Of a stretch of DNA of 64,000 nucleotides, positions 50,561 through 64,000 are shown in pieces. The position numbers and the translations under genes are program-made. Positions within the stretch are counted from its first letter, which is position 1; every line of letters begins with the position of its first letter. A model generated the notes under the pieces. That model did not search any database. It was given only the letters and a program-made list of their open reading frames with translations, and was not told the DNA's origin. Origin of the DNA: Edolisoma coerulescens (lineage: Eukaryota > Chordata > Aves > Passeriformes > Campephagidae). The stretch lies in NCBI GenBank assembly GCA_013397115.1, contig VWZW01006289.1, forward strand, positions 4,163,265-4,227,264, in the 5' to 3' direction.

Positions 50561-53500
50561 CTCCTGACACAACATATGGCAATGCTATCAACAGAAAAAA
50601 AGAATTTAATACAGTATAGAAAGAAATAGAGTGTGTCCGCATTAGCATTTTATTTCAGGGCAGGAGGGAGCTTTTGACGTCAGTCTCCTGATTTTCCCCA
50701 CTTACTGACCTGTGGCTCAGAACACAAGTGTCTCAAAGAGCAGCTGGAAGATATTTCCTGGAGTATCTGGAAATGTACCTGAAGCTCTTTGGTCACAAAT
50801 AGCTTCACTGTACCAGACCAAAGTTTAAAAAAACCCTTATCCCAAAACGTGTGGACATGTCCTTAGTACCAGCTACTCTACTCTGCAGATCCACCCGTAC
50901 TAATCCACACCGTTCAGTAATGTAGGAATATAATGTAGATGTAGACTTGATAGCTACTTATTTATTTTCACTATGGACATATAAATTATATATTCTTGTT
51001 AAGTAAAATTACACTGAAACCTAGGGCCCAAGACAGTATATACCATATGCCCCGCCCAGTGGTCACAAATAGGATCAGATTAGCCAAGTCTGAACTAACG
51101 CCTCTGGCATGTGTCTTAGGTAGACAGTGGGGTCTGAGCACCAAATCTTTGTGACACAGATCCACCACTACTGTGCAGTTGTACTTTCTGAAGCAAGAAC
51201 AGTCTTTTAGACACTGGGAGCTAGAACAGCAGAGGCAACCACTTGGAAATAGAAATTTGGGTTATATTAATTACTTCATCACAGAATAGTGTAAGAAAAT
51301 GAAGTGATTCGACTATGGAAAAAGGAGTGTGTGTGAGTCAGCATTTTTAAAAATTGATGTATAAATCACAATACATTGTTATTAATATCTTTACCCTAGA
51401 AGGTGAAGAACATTTTCCAAGACTAAAATTCTTTTAAATGTTGGGTTTTTTTAACATATGTGTATAACATTACTTGGAACATCTGAATTTTGAACAATGT
51501 TTGCTCCTCATGCTAAGCATTTACCGTTTCTTAACTTGAGAATGAAAAATTGAGATTCTCAGAATCATGTTATTTCCTTTCTTTGACTCAAATTACAAAT
51601 AATTTAAGTAAGCAAAATAAAGCCCCATTGTTACAGTTCCAAATTTCTACAGAATACTGATAAAATAATATTGATATGAATCTATTTTAATATATATATA
51701 TGTAATCATCTGGCTGTGGATCTTCTGTAACTGAGGGGCTGGAATCTATCAACTGTCTCTGACCTATTCATCAATTTAGATGAAAAAAAAGAGTTAGGGT
51801 GGCAAGTTACATTTACAATGGATTTTTACATATTTGTGGTAATACACACTAATATATTTGTGTTAATTATCACATTCTGTATGATTTTCTTCATTTTTCT
51901 CATGATATTTATTCCTAATAAATACATTTTTATACCTTACAAGAAACTAGTTTGATGATAAATCTTCATTCAATCTGTTATTTGATTTTAAAAGCAAACT
52001 ATTAGGAACCTTAAGGAAATCTTGTGTAAAAACATTATTACTGTATAACAAAGTATGTGGAGTGCCTTATGCTTTGTGGAGAGGCCGAGTTGCCTCATTC
52101 CATTACTGGTCATGAAAATACTGAACAGACATTTAGGTAATGATTATTCCTGAAGAAGCACATTTTCACAATCTGTTCTGTATCACTATTTCTTTGTCTT
52201 CCCAATATGAAATTTAGTAAATGTCACAGTAAATTTTGCCACATATGAGGGGAAATTGTTCTTCAGTCAGATTGTTCCACAGTACCTGCTAATTATTAAT
52301 ATCTTGCTTGTGCTTTGAGGCACTTACTTTTTCCAAGTTCTGCATTCATCCGTTTCCTTCCAAAAATAGCAGTACAATGATTCCAAGAAAACCTCAGTGC
52401 CCCATTATGAGCTCTATTCATCTTGTATCACTCAGTATTAATTACCAGGTGCTTCTTTAGACCCTCATCTTTTAAAGATGTGATCATCTGCTCAATTTTA
52501 TATTCTGTGAATACTTCCATTAAAGGCAAGGGGCTTCTCACTGAGATTAAAGGTAAAAGCACATGTTAGTCTTTATGAGATGTCTTTGGAAATGCTATTA
52601 TTAGCTTTGATTTATGTATTGTCTATTTTTTAAAAATTAAAATTGAATAGAAGATAAACTTTGATCATAAATTTTGAGTCTTAATAGAAAACATTAGTTG
52701 GCGAGTTATTTAAATAATTCCTGAAATATAGCAAGCTAATAAAATCAGTCCTTGGGCACATTGCTATGTTAAGTGCTTGGGCTTGATGCAATTTTAAAAT
52801 CAGTAGTTCAAATGTAGTTTATTTGCTATCTTTGATGATTTTAGAAAGGTACTATTTCATATTCATCTGTTCATTGCTATTTTGGGATAACAGGAAACTA
52901 GACCAATTAATGATTCCAAATGCAACTTACAGCAAATTTAGGAGCATTATTCTAAGCTTTATGGAAGGCTGGAAAAGCATTGAAGATAGATCCTACTATT
53001 ATTAAAAGGTGCAAATTTTATTAACTTCACCAGTAGTGGACCTGGATTTTGGACAAGGGGTTTTGTCAGCTTAGTTCTAGCCAGTATTTATACTGCAGAA
53101 AATGTACTTCCATTACCCCAGCCTGCCTTATACATGTGCCACATGCTGCATTGATGTGCATCCAAAAATAATAAAACACTCAAAATGTGAAAGGAAGAAA
53201 CTGTTATGCATAAGTCACTGCAAGTACAAAGCCAATTTTGTATCATGGGATGGTGTCCAGAAACATACTCAAAGTGAGGAAAGAGTTTTCTTTCTTTAAA
53301 AACAAACCTGAATCTTAATTTAACCAAAGTTTAGATCAAATTATTTTCTTTTCTTTATTTTCCCTGAATGGTTTCATTTCCGTCATGAAACAGGGATTGG
53401 ATTTTGTTTCATTTTTCCAGTTACAATACTATTTACAGGTTTTGTTCTTATTTATCATGAAACAAAATTTCTCTTAAATGTTTCCAGGCCCAAAACTAAA

Positions 53501-54990
53501 AGAAAAAAACAAATACAGAAAATCTCTTTGATTATCTTGATCTGAGAAACTCTTCTGCTGGCAAATCATTCTCTTTCTCTCATGTTTTTTTCCAGAGCCA
53601 AAGGACGTGGTAAGTTCTGAACTGCCTGGACCTTCTCTGCTCTAGAGAAGCTGCTAGCCCCACAGTTAGGACATGTGGTAAGCAGGTGGGAGACCAGTCT
53701 TTAGCTGCATTTTGTTGGGGGAAAAAAATCTACTTTCAGCTCTGTTCAAACCAATTCACTTCCTACAAATTGGATATTCTTTGGACCAGAGAATGAAAGG
53801 GAATTTCATCTTCAGTAAGGCAGCAGTTCAGCTAGCAGATGGAAGAGGTAGTTTTATATTCTGCAACATCGCACATCTCAGGTGAGGACTCGCATTGTTT
53901 TCAAGAAATTATTATTTCTAACCAAATGTATCCGCTTCATTGGGCAAGTTATATCCTGATTCCGTTTTGGCAAATGTGTAAAGAAAACCCAAAGGATGAG
54001 GAGGAGTAGTCAGCCTAGGAGAGGAATCTAAACTGCCCAAAAAAGGGATACTTCTGAACCTGCTAAAATTTTAAGCTACCTGCACAAGCAATATTTGTTG
54101 AAAATGGTATGCTTTGCTTTCAGAAACTTGTAAATTTTAAGCAGGAAAGAGTTGCTCAGGAAATATCTGGTCATGTATCAACAAAAGTGAGATGTGCAAT
54201 ACTATTCATTTTGACAGAGTATTCTGACAGAGTCTGATAAAATATGTTATGTTAATGTAAAATATGTTTAAAGTAATCAGATACAAATTAGAGTAAATAA
54301 TAAAGTCATAAATACAATTATTTTTCTAAATAATGGAGCCAAAGAGAGTAGAAACTCTTTGTTGTGGTCATATTTAAACCAAGATTTCAAACACTACCTA
54401 TGTTTCTCATATAAGTGAGAAACAGTATTTTCTCAGAGCAATTTGTCTCTTGTTTCAAAAAATTACAAAGAAGTTCCCATTCTGAATGGAGAAAAATAAA
54501 ATACGGAGTAAGCTTGGACATGTTTCCTTCTAGTTCCTCATCTTGTCTGACTCACTGAATCTGATGGTGCACAAACATATTTCATTAAGGCACCAGAAAC
54601 TAAATAAAAGAAAAAAAAATAAGATCCTTAGAAGCTCTCCACTGGGATGGCATGCATTTTCTCACTGGTTATTGGTTCCACTGATAACTTTTATAGTTAA
54701 GTCACAGAAGTTCGTAAAAAGAATCTGATGCTCAGATGCCACAGTGTGGAGCATTGTACACACTGAAAAATGTACTCATTTGCTCACACTCATATTAACA
54801 GTATGTGTATTCCTCCATTGCTCTAAGTAACTCCCCACTGCCTTGCCCTGGTGCTATATTTGTATCTGCAGTGAATAGGGCAGCACCACTCTCATTTGGT
54901 TACTTCTGCTTGCACTGGCCCTGCTAATGCAAATCCAAAGTGAAAATAGACCCATGATTTAGAAGAGTCAGTGGAGAAAATACAAGCCAA
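50561..54990. other. About 4.4 kb of unique AT-rich DNA
   Basis: No gene, RNA or transposon recognised. A short (TA)n run occurs at about 51691-51702. Small open frames have no domain. Confidence 0.45.
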
Positions 54991-55779
54991 ACTTCATGAA
55001 AGAAATTGCAGTGAGAGGATTTTATCAGAGGCATTCAATAGCAACTTCAACAGCTAAACATTTTTCAAAGCATTACATTTCCAAGGTCACGCAAATGTCT
55101 TGGCATTTTGGCAGGTTTTGTTGGGCAGTGTGGGTGGAAGCTCACAGCAACCCATGCAGCAACACAGGGGTAATGGAGCAGCCTTCTGCCTGCCCTGCAG
55201 GGCACATTTTTGCAGTGTTTAATCAAAAAGCTCCTCAACTTCTCACAAATTCCAGGTCAGATCCTGCCAAATAACAGCATGGAAAAGAAGCAGGGTTATG
55301 GCAAGAGCTGAAGGACCATGGGATCAAACTTTAGAGAGGTCTGAAGGGGTGCTGGCACCTTGCCCATCAGCAATGGGCGCAGCCTGGGTGCCTGCACTGG
55401 GCGCAGCATGGAGACGGCTGTGTGAGCTGTTGGTTCCACCCAGACTGCATCTGCCTGGAGATGAGGCTGCAAAATTGGTTCCTTTTGAATATTTTAAGCC
55501 TTTGGAAAGCTTCAGTAGGTTGTTATTTCCTTCTGCTTCTAGTTAGCCCTTACAGTTGTGCTGTTTTGATGTGAGCTGACTTTGTGAGGTCAGGCGGGTT
55601 AAATGGTGTTTGATTAAAATCAGAACACCCAACAACTACTGTTTCTCAGTTTGACTTTGTTGGCCTCTTCATCTGGGAATTCAGGAAGACACCTTTAGCT
55701 TCAAAAAAAGGGAAAAAAAAGAAGCTTTTTTTCAGCTTTTTTTTTTTTTTTCCCGTATGGCTTAAAGAGAAACAAAGAG
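54991..55779. other. Moderately GC-rich shoulder of the CpG-dense block
   Basis: Sequence becomes more complex and GC-richer from about 55080. A short imperfect repeat, GGGCGCAGC (55375-55383 and 55399-55407), is visible. The frames 54996-55274 and 55298-55546 are open but unrecognised. A 15-bp T run (55737-55751) separates this part from the CpG-dense core. Confidence 0.4.
55737..55751. repeat. Poly-T run (15 bp)
   Basis: T homopolymer immediately preceded by GAAGCTTTTTTTCAGC, in a wider A/T-rich low-complexity patch (55700-55755). Confidence 0.88.
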
Positions 55780-56480
55780 AAAAAGCCACATTGTGTATGT
55801 TTTTCTGGCAATGGGCCTGCCACTGTTTATCAAACCAAGGCAAATCCAATTAGCCTGTGGCCTGCCTCCCAACCTTATTAACCTGCTCAGCTGTGAGAAA
55901 CTCAACAGCCCCTGCCAATATCTCATTTCTCCAGCAGCTGATAAGATCAGTTCAAGATATTCAATGGGGTTTCCTTTCACTTCGGCTTCATCACAGTCAC
56001 CGGCATCTTAACCATGGTAGCCGGATCTTATTTTCCTCTCATTTACTACATGAAATAGGATGGCGACTCCGCGGCCTATGCAGCTTGTTGGAACAAACAG
56101 CGATCAGGCCTTCGCGGCGTTTGACAGGACGGGCTGATTTTCCTTATCGCGGCTTGCCCACAAAGGCCCGGGCCAGGCCGGGGTTATTAGCATTCCTCGG
56201 TGAGATGCGTCAGGCCTATTTCTGTCACGCAGACAGATTGAGCCTTTCACTCAGGCTCGCGAATGAGTGACACATGGCCTGACTGGGAGGACAACATTGT
56301 TATTTGAGTTAAGAAATCAATTTGTATCAAATGTACACTGTAATTTATTTGTTGGCTTTGAAGGGAACCTGGCTGAGATAAATGGGAATGGGCTTCTTTC
56401 TTCCCCCCTATGCTGAGCTGATAAAGTTCTTGTGAAGCTCCAGATAGCTCCAGTCAGAGCCAAAGTGACAAACATGTTTA
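55780..56480. promoter_or_regulatory. CpG-dense candidate regulatory element (small CpG island)
   Basis: I counted 20 CpG dinucleotides and 161 G+C in the 300 bp at 55981-56280 (54% G+C). The observed/expected CpG ratio is therefore roughly 0.9, which passes classical CpG-island criteria and is unique in this window. Flanks of the core (55780-55980, 56280-56480) are repeat-free and motif-rich: CCAATTAG homeodomain-type (55845-55852), CAGCTGATAAG with joined E-box and GATA-type sites (55935-55945), TTTGACAGG TALE-type (56120-56128), and AACATTGTT SOX-like (56293-56301). Two readings fit: a promoter-associated island of an unseen transcript, or an ultraconserved developmental enhancer in hypomethylated DNA. 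The 137-codon open frame at 55857-56270 shows no domain and is probably incidental. Confidence 0.6.
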
Positions 56481-59400
56481 AAGTTGCACAGTGATCTTTA
56501 AATCTCAAAAAGAACACCTTGTCGGACATGATAGAACATTTTTTACCTTTTCCCTCTATCTGTCAGAAAGCTGCTGTGACACATTGCTTTAGTATTTTTG
56601 CTGACATTTTCTTTATCAAGCACATCTGTTTGTGGTCGAAAGATGCTTATTCCTATTTTCTTCAATCTACAGCGGCCTAGGAAACTGCCAAAAGGAAGGA
56701 AGAAAATGAGACATTCTTTCCAAGAATAATGCTTTTTTAATTTTTTTTTTTAATTGTGACTTTTCCTGATCAGTTTTCTCTTTGCTTTTGTTAAAAGACA
56801 GCAGAAACATGTGGGGAACATGTATCATGAGATCTTGTCTATTTCAAGAAGTTTGGTTTGGGTTCAGACTGATGGTACATTAAGATGCTGGTATTACATG
56901 TTAAATTGTGAGCGATGAGATTGACATTCTCCTTATTAGAGTTATAAATATAAGCCTAAGTGTTGGCTCTGTGCATCGGTGTCTTTATCTTTGGAATAAT
57001 ATGAATAATCAAAAGTTACATCTATGGTTTCATGTATGCTTGCAGTTATGACTCCATAATGAAAAAATGCTAGCAAACTAGCCACAGGCAGAGAAGCTCA
57101 TTGACATTTCCATATAATAACCGGATTGTTTAGTTTTGGCTTTCAAAAGTGATCTAAACATAACATGTCATATTAGATCACCATGTAAGGTACCTTACCC
57201 TTCCTCTGCATTATATTCACTTGAATATAGGCTCTTCTTTAACAGATGTACACGTGTGTGAGTGCTCATACACACAAATATACAGCAATATAGACTGCTG
57301 TACTTGGATTAGTCCACACAAAGTACAGCCATCATCAAAGCAAGGTCAAACTTGAGGTAGTCCAAAGTGGGCAGCCTGGGTTAAATGGTCTTCCAGTCCT
57401 TCTGGAAGCCAGGTCAAATGTGATTAGTATACAAGCATTTTTAAGATGAGTTGGCTTTAGGAACTGTTAAACTTATGAATGGCCTGATCACATCACCAAA
57501 ACAGTCACACCATTCCCAAGAATCTCAGAGAGGCCCACTCATCAAAATTAACTCTTCTCTCAGGCTGCCCAACCAGTATATATCGCTCTCCTCTTTCCTG
57601 CCTTTCCTCTGGGAATGCTGCAATCCTTTAGGCTGTAAGCAGCCTGCTGGCCTTAGATCTTGTTATACATATGAGTACTGACACTGTAATAGTGATAAGC
57701 CTTACTCTCAAGTTCCTTCTCTGCCATGGCCTTTGGGCAAGGTCTTGCCCTTTTACCTTTCTGCTCAGGTGCATGGCGACAGTGCTGTTACTCTGAGTTG
57801 CCTGACATTTTTAATGTGGTGCTTTTTTAACCCTAAACTCCGTGTTTCCACATTTAGGCAATAGCTTCAGATTTTGTCTCACCTTGGCAGCCCAAAGACA
57901 ATATATAATTTTAAATATCTAAGACAGTTTCTGATTTTCATCTAGAGATGTGACTTTTGATTTTCAGATGCTCAGAGTAGGCAATACTGCAATCCAGCTC
58001 TAATTAGCAGGAGTTTACACACATTTATATTTCCACATAAACATATTCTACAAAACATGCAGCTTCTCAAATGAGGACTGTACTTAGCCACACTCTTTTA
58101 GCTATATCTATATATCTGTTTACAATTATTACAGACTGAGAACATCAATCAATTCATTGTCGAATCAAACTCTTCAAGAAATTGTATCAAATACTGTTTT
58201 AACCTCGTTGCTTTAGAAATAACCATTTCCAGTGAAGTAATTTAGACCTCAGAAATATCAGGGCAAAATAAAACACCCTCTAGCTCTGATACAAGAGCAC
58301 TCTGCCATGTCTGCAGCTTCACTCTATTAAAATAATACATCCTCCAAAGAACTTGTTTTGGCCTTCTCCTGCCTTATCTTATATCCTTTAATGACAGAAA
58401 ATAGAAAGAACTTAATTTCTCTTTGAGGTTTCTATTCATTATGAGCAATGCCAATTTTGTTTCTGCTGTGAGTAGGCCCCTGATGGTAGCATAAAATTGA
58501 ACCTTATGCATAGAATTTGGAGTGGAAGAGAACAGTTGCAACAACGTGCCGTGTTTGTTCATGATTTATTTTGTGTTATGTTCTCTAAAAAGCACAATGG
58601 CTGGCAGCAGGGGCAAGCTGGCATTCATCTGGTCTTCACTAACTCACATGAATCAGAGGGAATGCTCTGGGCCAAGGAGTTCCCGTCTGCGTCTTACCTG
58701 ACAGCAAGTGAGTGTCTTTAGATGGGAAAAACTGTGATGAAATCTGTGGGGCAAGCAGTGCGAGAAACCCAACAAGCAGACAGTCTTCAGCAGGAGCTGT
58801 GGTTCCTGAGATCAGGGTCACAGATACAAGAAGATAGGGAAAAAAAGAAGAAAAAAGAGGGAAAAACAAAAACCCAAGAAAACGCCCTTTTCTCAAGAGA
58901 GGATTGCATTGAGTTTGGTTCAAGAAGTACTTGAAAGCTGTTGGATTCAGAGCAAGGCTTGAAAAAAACAAGGATACAGTGAGCAAAGGAAGATTTATTT
59001 TTGTATTCTCTTACTTTTACTGTCTTACTTAAGCAGGCCTCACTTGTCTCTTTATAAAGGTCCATTGTTTTAGTCTGAGCTAAAATAAACTAGAATTTCA
59101 GGGCTCATTGGATGTTTTTTGGCATGCTTGCTGTAAGAACAATATCTACCTCAAAACTCTTGCTGACTCAGGTCCCTTCCCTGAAGATATCTTTGTATAT
59201 CCTGAAAGCTGCAAGAAATAGCAAACTGGGAGACAAAGAAAATGAATTCTAACTATTTCACAAGCCAGTTGCTATGAACCTAAACTTCACATGTAGAAGG
59301 GAATGAATTATAATTTTCATGTGTAAATGAAGGAAATCTAAAACTCAGAATAATATTCTGGTCTTTAATAAAACAAAACACTGTCTGCATCCTTAACACT

Positions 59401-62400
59401 GACTAATTACTCAAGTGAAATGTCCTGCACTGTGCAACCCCTACTGACACAAAATGGCTCTCTGTCACCTTTAGGCAGACAGACTACAGGAAGGGGTTTG
59501 TGAAGATGATGCTGTAAGCATGATAAGAGATGTAAAAGTTGATCTGAGGGTGTCAATGTCTCCTTCCTTAGGTCTCAAGCACATGTCTGGAAGTGGTTAT
59601 TATTTTTAGAACACTATCATGGTACTAGAGAAAATGGCTCCTTGTATTCCTCCATGGAGAGAAGGGAAAGGGAGGAAGAGTACAGCAATGTACATTTTTG
59701 GAGGCTCATGCTAAAGTTCCTGTGGAAGTAACTTTTCTGGGTCTATGTTTAGAGACAAACTACAGCATACACCTGAAAGCTCAGAATAAAATGAGAAATC
59801 AATCTACCTCCTTTGCCCCTATCTCTCTGGGACTGCTGTGTTGAAACATAGCAGAGTGAAGAGGAGTTGGATATGGTAATTAACACGCAGTGCTGAAATT
59901 GTGTTTGGGAGACATGCCCGCTAAAATGGAGGATGTAATGAAGTGGGGGCATGTTAAAGCTGTAAACATATAAACTCTGGACCAATACTAAACACTACTG
60001 GGAGAAGGAGCCACCCTAAACTGAAGGTAGTAGGAGGCACAAGAGTTAAACGCCAATTTGAAGTGTAAGAGTTAAAGTCTCAGGTAAAAAGGAAACAAAA
60101 CTTCCATTGAAGAATATTTTAGAAATGGCAAGTACGTCCATCTGTGAATAACCGAATAACCTGTGTCTAGGGCCTGCATGCTACATGCTCCCAGTGATGA
60201 GTGAAAACAGCTAAACAGCAAGTGCTCTCAGTGAAGCCACAGATCACAGCTAAACCTGAAATTATGATGCTCATTTTGGGACTAGGAAAAATGGAGCGCT
60301 AGAAAGTTCTTCCCTTGATTTCTGAATAAAGGTTTGAGATAGTGTTCATTAATTAACCCTAAATACTGAATTGGTTAATTTTTTCTGAGAGTCAAGTCCT
60401 GGTTAATACAAAGAGAAGCATATCACTGCTTATTAATATAGGCTGAGAGAAAAGCCTTCCAGATATTAGGTATCTCTAAGTTTCTTGACTGTATGTTTTC
60501 AGACCGAAAGTATCCATATAAATATTTGCTTCAGACCTAACCATTTCGGACAGTTTGGGGAAATAATTTGGTGAATTCTGATGACTTTTATTTAGTCCAT
60601 TAGGTGTTCCAGTAGATACATCCCTTTGAAAAGAAGTAATTTAATGGAAAGCAGGCTGCTTGGCAGACTGTTGGCTTTCACCAGGGTTTGTTTTTTTTTT
60701 AATGAAAACAAATTGTGATATTAACATCTAATTAAAAACTGGATAATAATGTAGATAGAGTAAATAGCAGGACTAGGGTTATAAGGAAAGATCAGCATTT
60801 TTGTAGTTGTCGTAATTTAAACTCTGTATTTGAACTAATATTCTCAAAAATATTTTGTTTGTTCAAATATCACATTTGGTTCAACAGCTCTTAACAAGCT
60901 GCTGAAATAATGCCACCCAGTAGAACGTAATCCTTAGGTGAACAGGTAGATATAAAGCTGAGATATTTGTTATATCACAGACCAGGAACATTTGGTTACT
61001 GGTTAACCCTTAGTAAGAAAATGCTCTCTGGGTTAGCAAGTAGCAGATTTTTATATTTAGTAGAAAAACTTGCCTTTTTTATCTTAACAGTATTCAAGAT
61101 ATAAATGAATAATATAATCTCTTCAAAAAGAAAACACAATTCCAAAAGGTTTAATATTAAATCTTTTTGAGTACTAAGTGGCACAGTGCTGCTGCTACAG
61201 ATCTAGGGAGTCTCTTTCATATGATCTCCTGGTCTTCATCCTGTCCAACACTGCAGGAATTAGAGATAGTCTAATTCATATGAGATGAACTTGGTGAGGA
61301 TCATTTCCCACTTTCAAGTGCAAACTTACTATCATACATTGCATGAAAGAACATCCCTTCTCAACCGTAATTCTTCAATAATCAGTTGCAGAAGGCCTGA
61401 ATAATGAACCTGATTTCTGCTGGACTTTTTAAGACAGTCCTCAGGAGGCACCAAATGCATCATATTACACATTGTAATTAAAAAAAATAAAAACCAAAGA
61501 AACACCAAAGCAAGCCAAAACCAAAACCCCAAACTAACAAAAAAGCCCCCCTACCTATAAATACCATTATTTCTCCAGGTGCTTTGGGTGACAGAGCATA
61601 AAAAAATGAGAAGAATCCAAAAGATGTAATTTTATTTTTAATATTTGTAATTTGGCATCAGATTTTTGACCTCTGTCAGTAAGCCATGAAATGAAAGAGA
61701 AGTTATTTCTCAACCCCAGCTTTCTCCTGCTCAACAGGCATTCAGACAGCATAGGAAAAAGACTAACAGGGCCGTGCCATAGCTGTCTCTGAGGCAGCTG
61801 CAGGCCAGGCCACAGCTGCAGCTTCCTGTCTGCCCAGCAGGTTGTTGGACGAGCATCTCGAGGTGGATGGTTCCAACTGTGGGTTTCTGCAGCTCATGGA
61901 TCTCAGCAGCTAAACAGCTGATTGTTGGAGACAACATAACTGTGTGTAAAGCACAGCCTTTGTAACAGCCTCAGATTATTTTCTTTTCTTACTACACAAG
62001 CCTGGAAATGGAGGGGGGGAAAAAGCTATTAAAAAATGCTAGTCCAAAAACACCTCAGGCGTGTTCTCTTCCAAACCCCTTTTATTATTTGACTTTTGCT
62101 CCTTGGGAACCACGTATTTGGCACCACATTGCTGCTTTGGGTGCTAGAATGGAAGACCAACGTAACTGTGTTCCAAATCCCAATCATAGCACAAATAGGT
62201 TAGTTTGCTAAAACTGTGGGTATGACAACCATGCCTGATACTCTTCAGCAGCCAGCGATCCACTTAGCAACACCCTTGGTAAATGCTTGCCTTTGGAATA
62301 TCTTGGGTATTCCGTGATATCTAGTTGCCACTGTTGGGTTAAGTAAATTAGAGTAAGTTGTTTCCAGCAAACTCACCTTAGAGTGAGTGATGTGCTCCCA

Positions 62401-64000
62401 AATGTTTTCTGTCGAAGTGCTTGACATACAGTGTTAGGAGACTTTTAATAAAATATTTGGTTTTAGTTAAAAATAGCAAAGGCAAACACACTGCTCATCA
62501 ATAATGGGATAAACTGTAAATGATAGCTTTCAACAGAGTAATAGAGCATAGCAAACAAAGAAGAGCAGCAGAGGCAAGTAAAAATCAAAATAACTTTGAA
62601 ACTCTGCTGATTAAGATGCTAAAGTAGTTTCCAATGTTTATTACAAAAAAGCTAATTAAAGAGTTTACATTTTATCATGCACAGTAAAGAACTCCTGACA
62701 GGCATTGTTATAATATGAAATGCTGCAGTCTCCAATAGAGTTTAATTTAGAGCAACAACAAAGAAAGAAAAAAGAAGAAGTAAAACAATTGAAATGTTGC
62801 AAGCAGACTGCCTTAAGCTCAGGGGATGCTTTTCAGAAAACTGTTTGGTAGAAGCAATGCAAACTGAGCCACTACCCTGGGAATAATATTTTTCCTGAAA
62901 TTGTTTCAGACTGAAGTGTTTATAGGAGGCAGTATATAGGCTGGGTAAGCTACTGGCTATAAGACTGGGGAAGTATAGCAGTTTATCAAAGGCTAATCAT
63001 GCTGATTATGCAAGAAGATCCACAGGTGCTGGTGCAAACCATTCACTGGAGAATTAGTGGTTCCTGCATCATTACTGATCAGATAACAGATGTCCATACT
63101 GTTACTGGTTAATATTAACTTGCTAATAAATATGTTTACCAACCATATTCAAATAGAAAAAATTTGACACATCTTGTACAGATGTGTTAATTTCTTTCAA
63201 ACTTATTTTTGCCTGAGAGCGCCTTGGACACTGTATTGACTTCACTCTTGCCCAATTGTTTGGTGATGCATAATGATGGACTACGCATATCATGATGTTA
63301 AACCAGTCAAACATTGTTTATTTATTTTAACTACAATATTTTGTTGTTATATTTGCAGACTTGAGGCTGAGAAGATGGTTCTACTTTTGGCTAGTAATTT
63401 TTCTGCAGGAGCTATGAGAAGGCAATTTTTGTTTGTCATCAGCAGCCCTAAGGATCTCCATACTTTTATTTCCCTGGCAGTCAGATGTATGAGCTGTTAC
63501 AGAGGACAGAGTTGAGCTATAGAACACGGAATACACCCTGCTCTGACTCATTTTCTGTCACTGATAGAACTGTATGATTTGCTTTCTTAATGTGTGACTT
63601 TGTGTCAGGCCTGGAAGAAAATTAATTGGTAGAGAAGCAGCTCAGATAAGGTAGCAGCATGAGGAAGGACCACAAAAACTTAATCACAATGTTTCTTGCA
63701 GCACGTGTTGAGCAGGAATTCCCCATCCCTAGTTCAGTATATCATAATGATGCTGGGACACCTCTTCTGGAGTCTCCTGGATCCCAGACAGTCCAACTAT
63801 TATAGCCACATGATATCTGACCATAGACACATCAGTCTTTCTTTCAGATTTTACATTTCAAATAGCCAAAATTAATCACCCCAGTACTGTGTGCAAGGGA
63901 CCAGTACAACTTACTGCCACAAGAGAGCATTCCCACTTTATTCCCACTCCATTTTATTTATAAAAAGGTTTCCTCACATAAATGGAAATTAACACACCAC
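56481..64000. other. About 7.5 kb of unique AT-rich DNA
   Basis: No gene, RNA or transposon recognised. The part 56700-57130 is relatively complex and may be a further conserved block next to the CpG-dense element. An A/C-rich low-complexity patch occurs near 61478-61550. The open frames at 58639-58986 and 58787-59065 (both minus) are antisense to a purine-rich A/G stretch (58830-58880). An acceptor-like TATTTGCAG at 63351-63359 leads into an open frame to 63515, but nothing else supports an exon. Confidence 0.45.

Noticed and set aside
55857..56270. 137-codon open frame through the CpG-dense block
   Set aside because: High G+C removes stop codons by chance. The translation matches no family I know and other frames are also open. 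A regulatory explanation fits better.
63273..63515. Possible terminal exon after an acceptor-like TATTTGCAG
   Set aside because: Only a pyrimidine-rich acceptor-like word supports it. There is no recognised protein similarity and no matching upstream exon.

Overview
The window looks like nuclear DNA from a bird. It is AT-rich, shows no credible complete protein-coding gene on either strand, and carries several CR1 LINE fragments, most of them 3'-end pieces with the typical avian tail (an octamer close to ATTCTATG). It also carries one roughly 1.06-kb ERV-type solo LTR of a kind I know from passerines and other Neoaves. I infer a neoavian, possibly passerine, genome. Lineage and chromosome cannot be fixed from the sequence alone. 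The identifications of repeats rest on remembered family consensus sequences, not on a database search.

Layout. 0-5.4 kb: unique AT-rich DNA with two CR1 3' ends in opposite orientations (371-589 plus, 5214-5359 minus). 6.5-7.8 kb: a decayed plus-strand CR1 with reverse-transcriptase (RT) motifs. 8.9-13.5 kb: a pyrimidine tract, a short 18-bp tandem duplication, a GC-richer block of unknown nature (about 11.49-11.93 kb) and a third CR1 3' end. 14.4-16.3 kb and 20.6-21.1 kb: repeat-free, high-complexity DNA that looks like conserved non-coding (enhancer) sequence. 25.9-28.1 kb: the largest element, an old minus-strand CR1 of about 2.2 kb, disrupted by a tandem duplication and an 11-N assembly gap in a poly-A run. 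29.4-30.5 kb: the solo LTR. 30.5-48.3 kb: mostly unique AT-rich DNA with microsatellites and one short CR1 scrap. 48.3-50.6 kb: a cluster of CR1 relics in both orientations. 55.8-56.5 kb: the most distinctive locus, a short block that meets classical CpG-island criteria (20 CpG in 300 bp, 54% G+C) inside an otherwise CpG-poor gene desert or large intron. The rest of 56.5-64 kb is unique AT-rich sequence.

How it fits together. There is no operon or gene set. The simplest reading is a gene desert or a very long intron, probably near a developmental regulator, holding scattered candidate enhancers and an accumulated, mostly ancient retroelement load. The long open frames (for example 3943-4383 plus and 29610-30371 minus) are best explained as chance or as antisense reading of repeats. 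I found no tRNA, rRNA, CRISPR array or novel multigene system.
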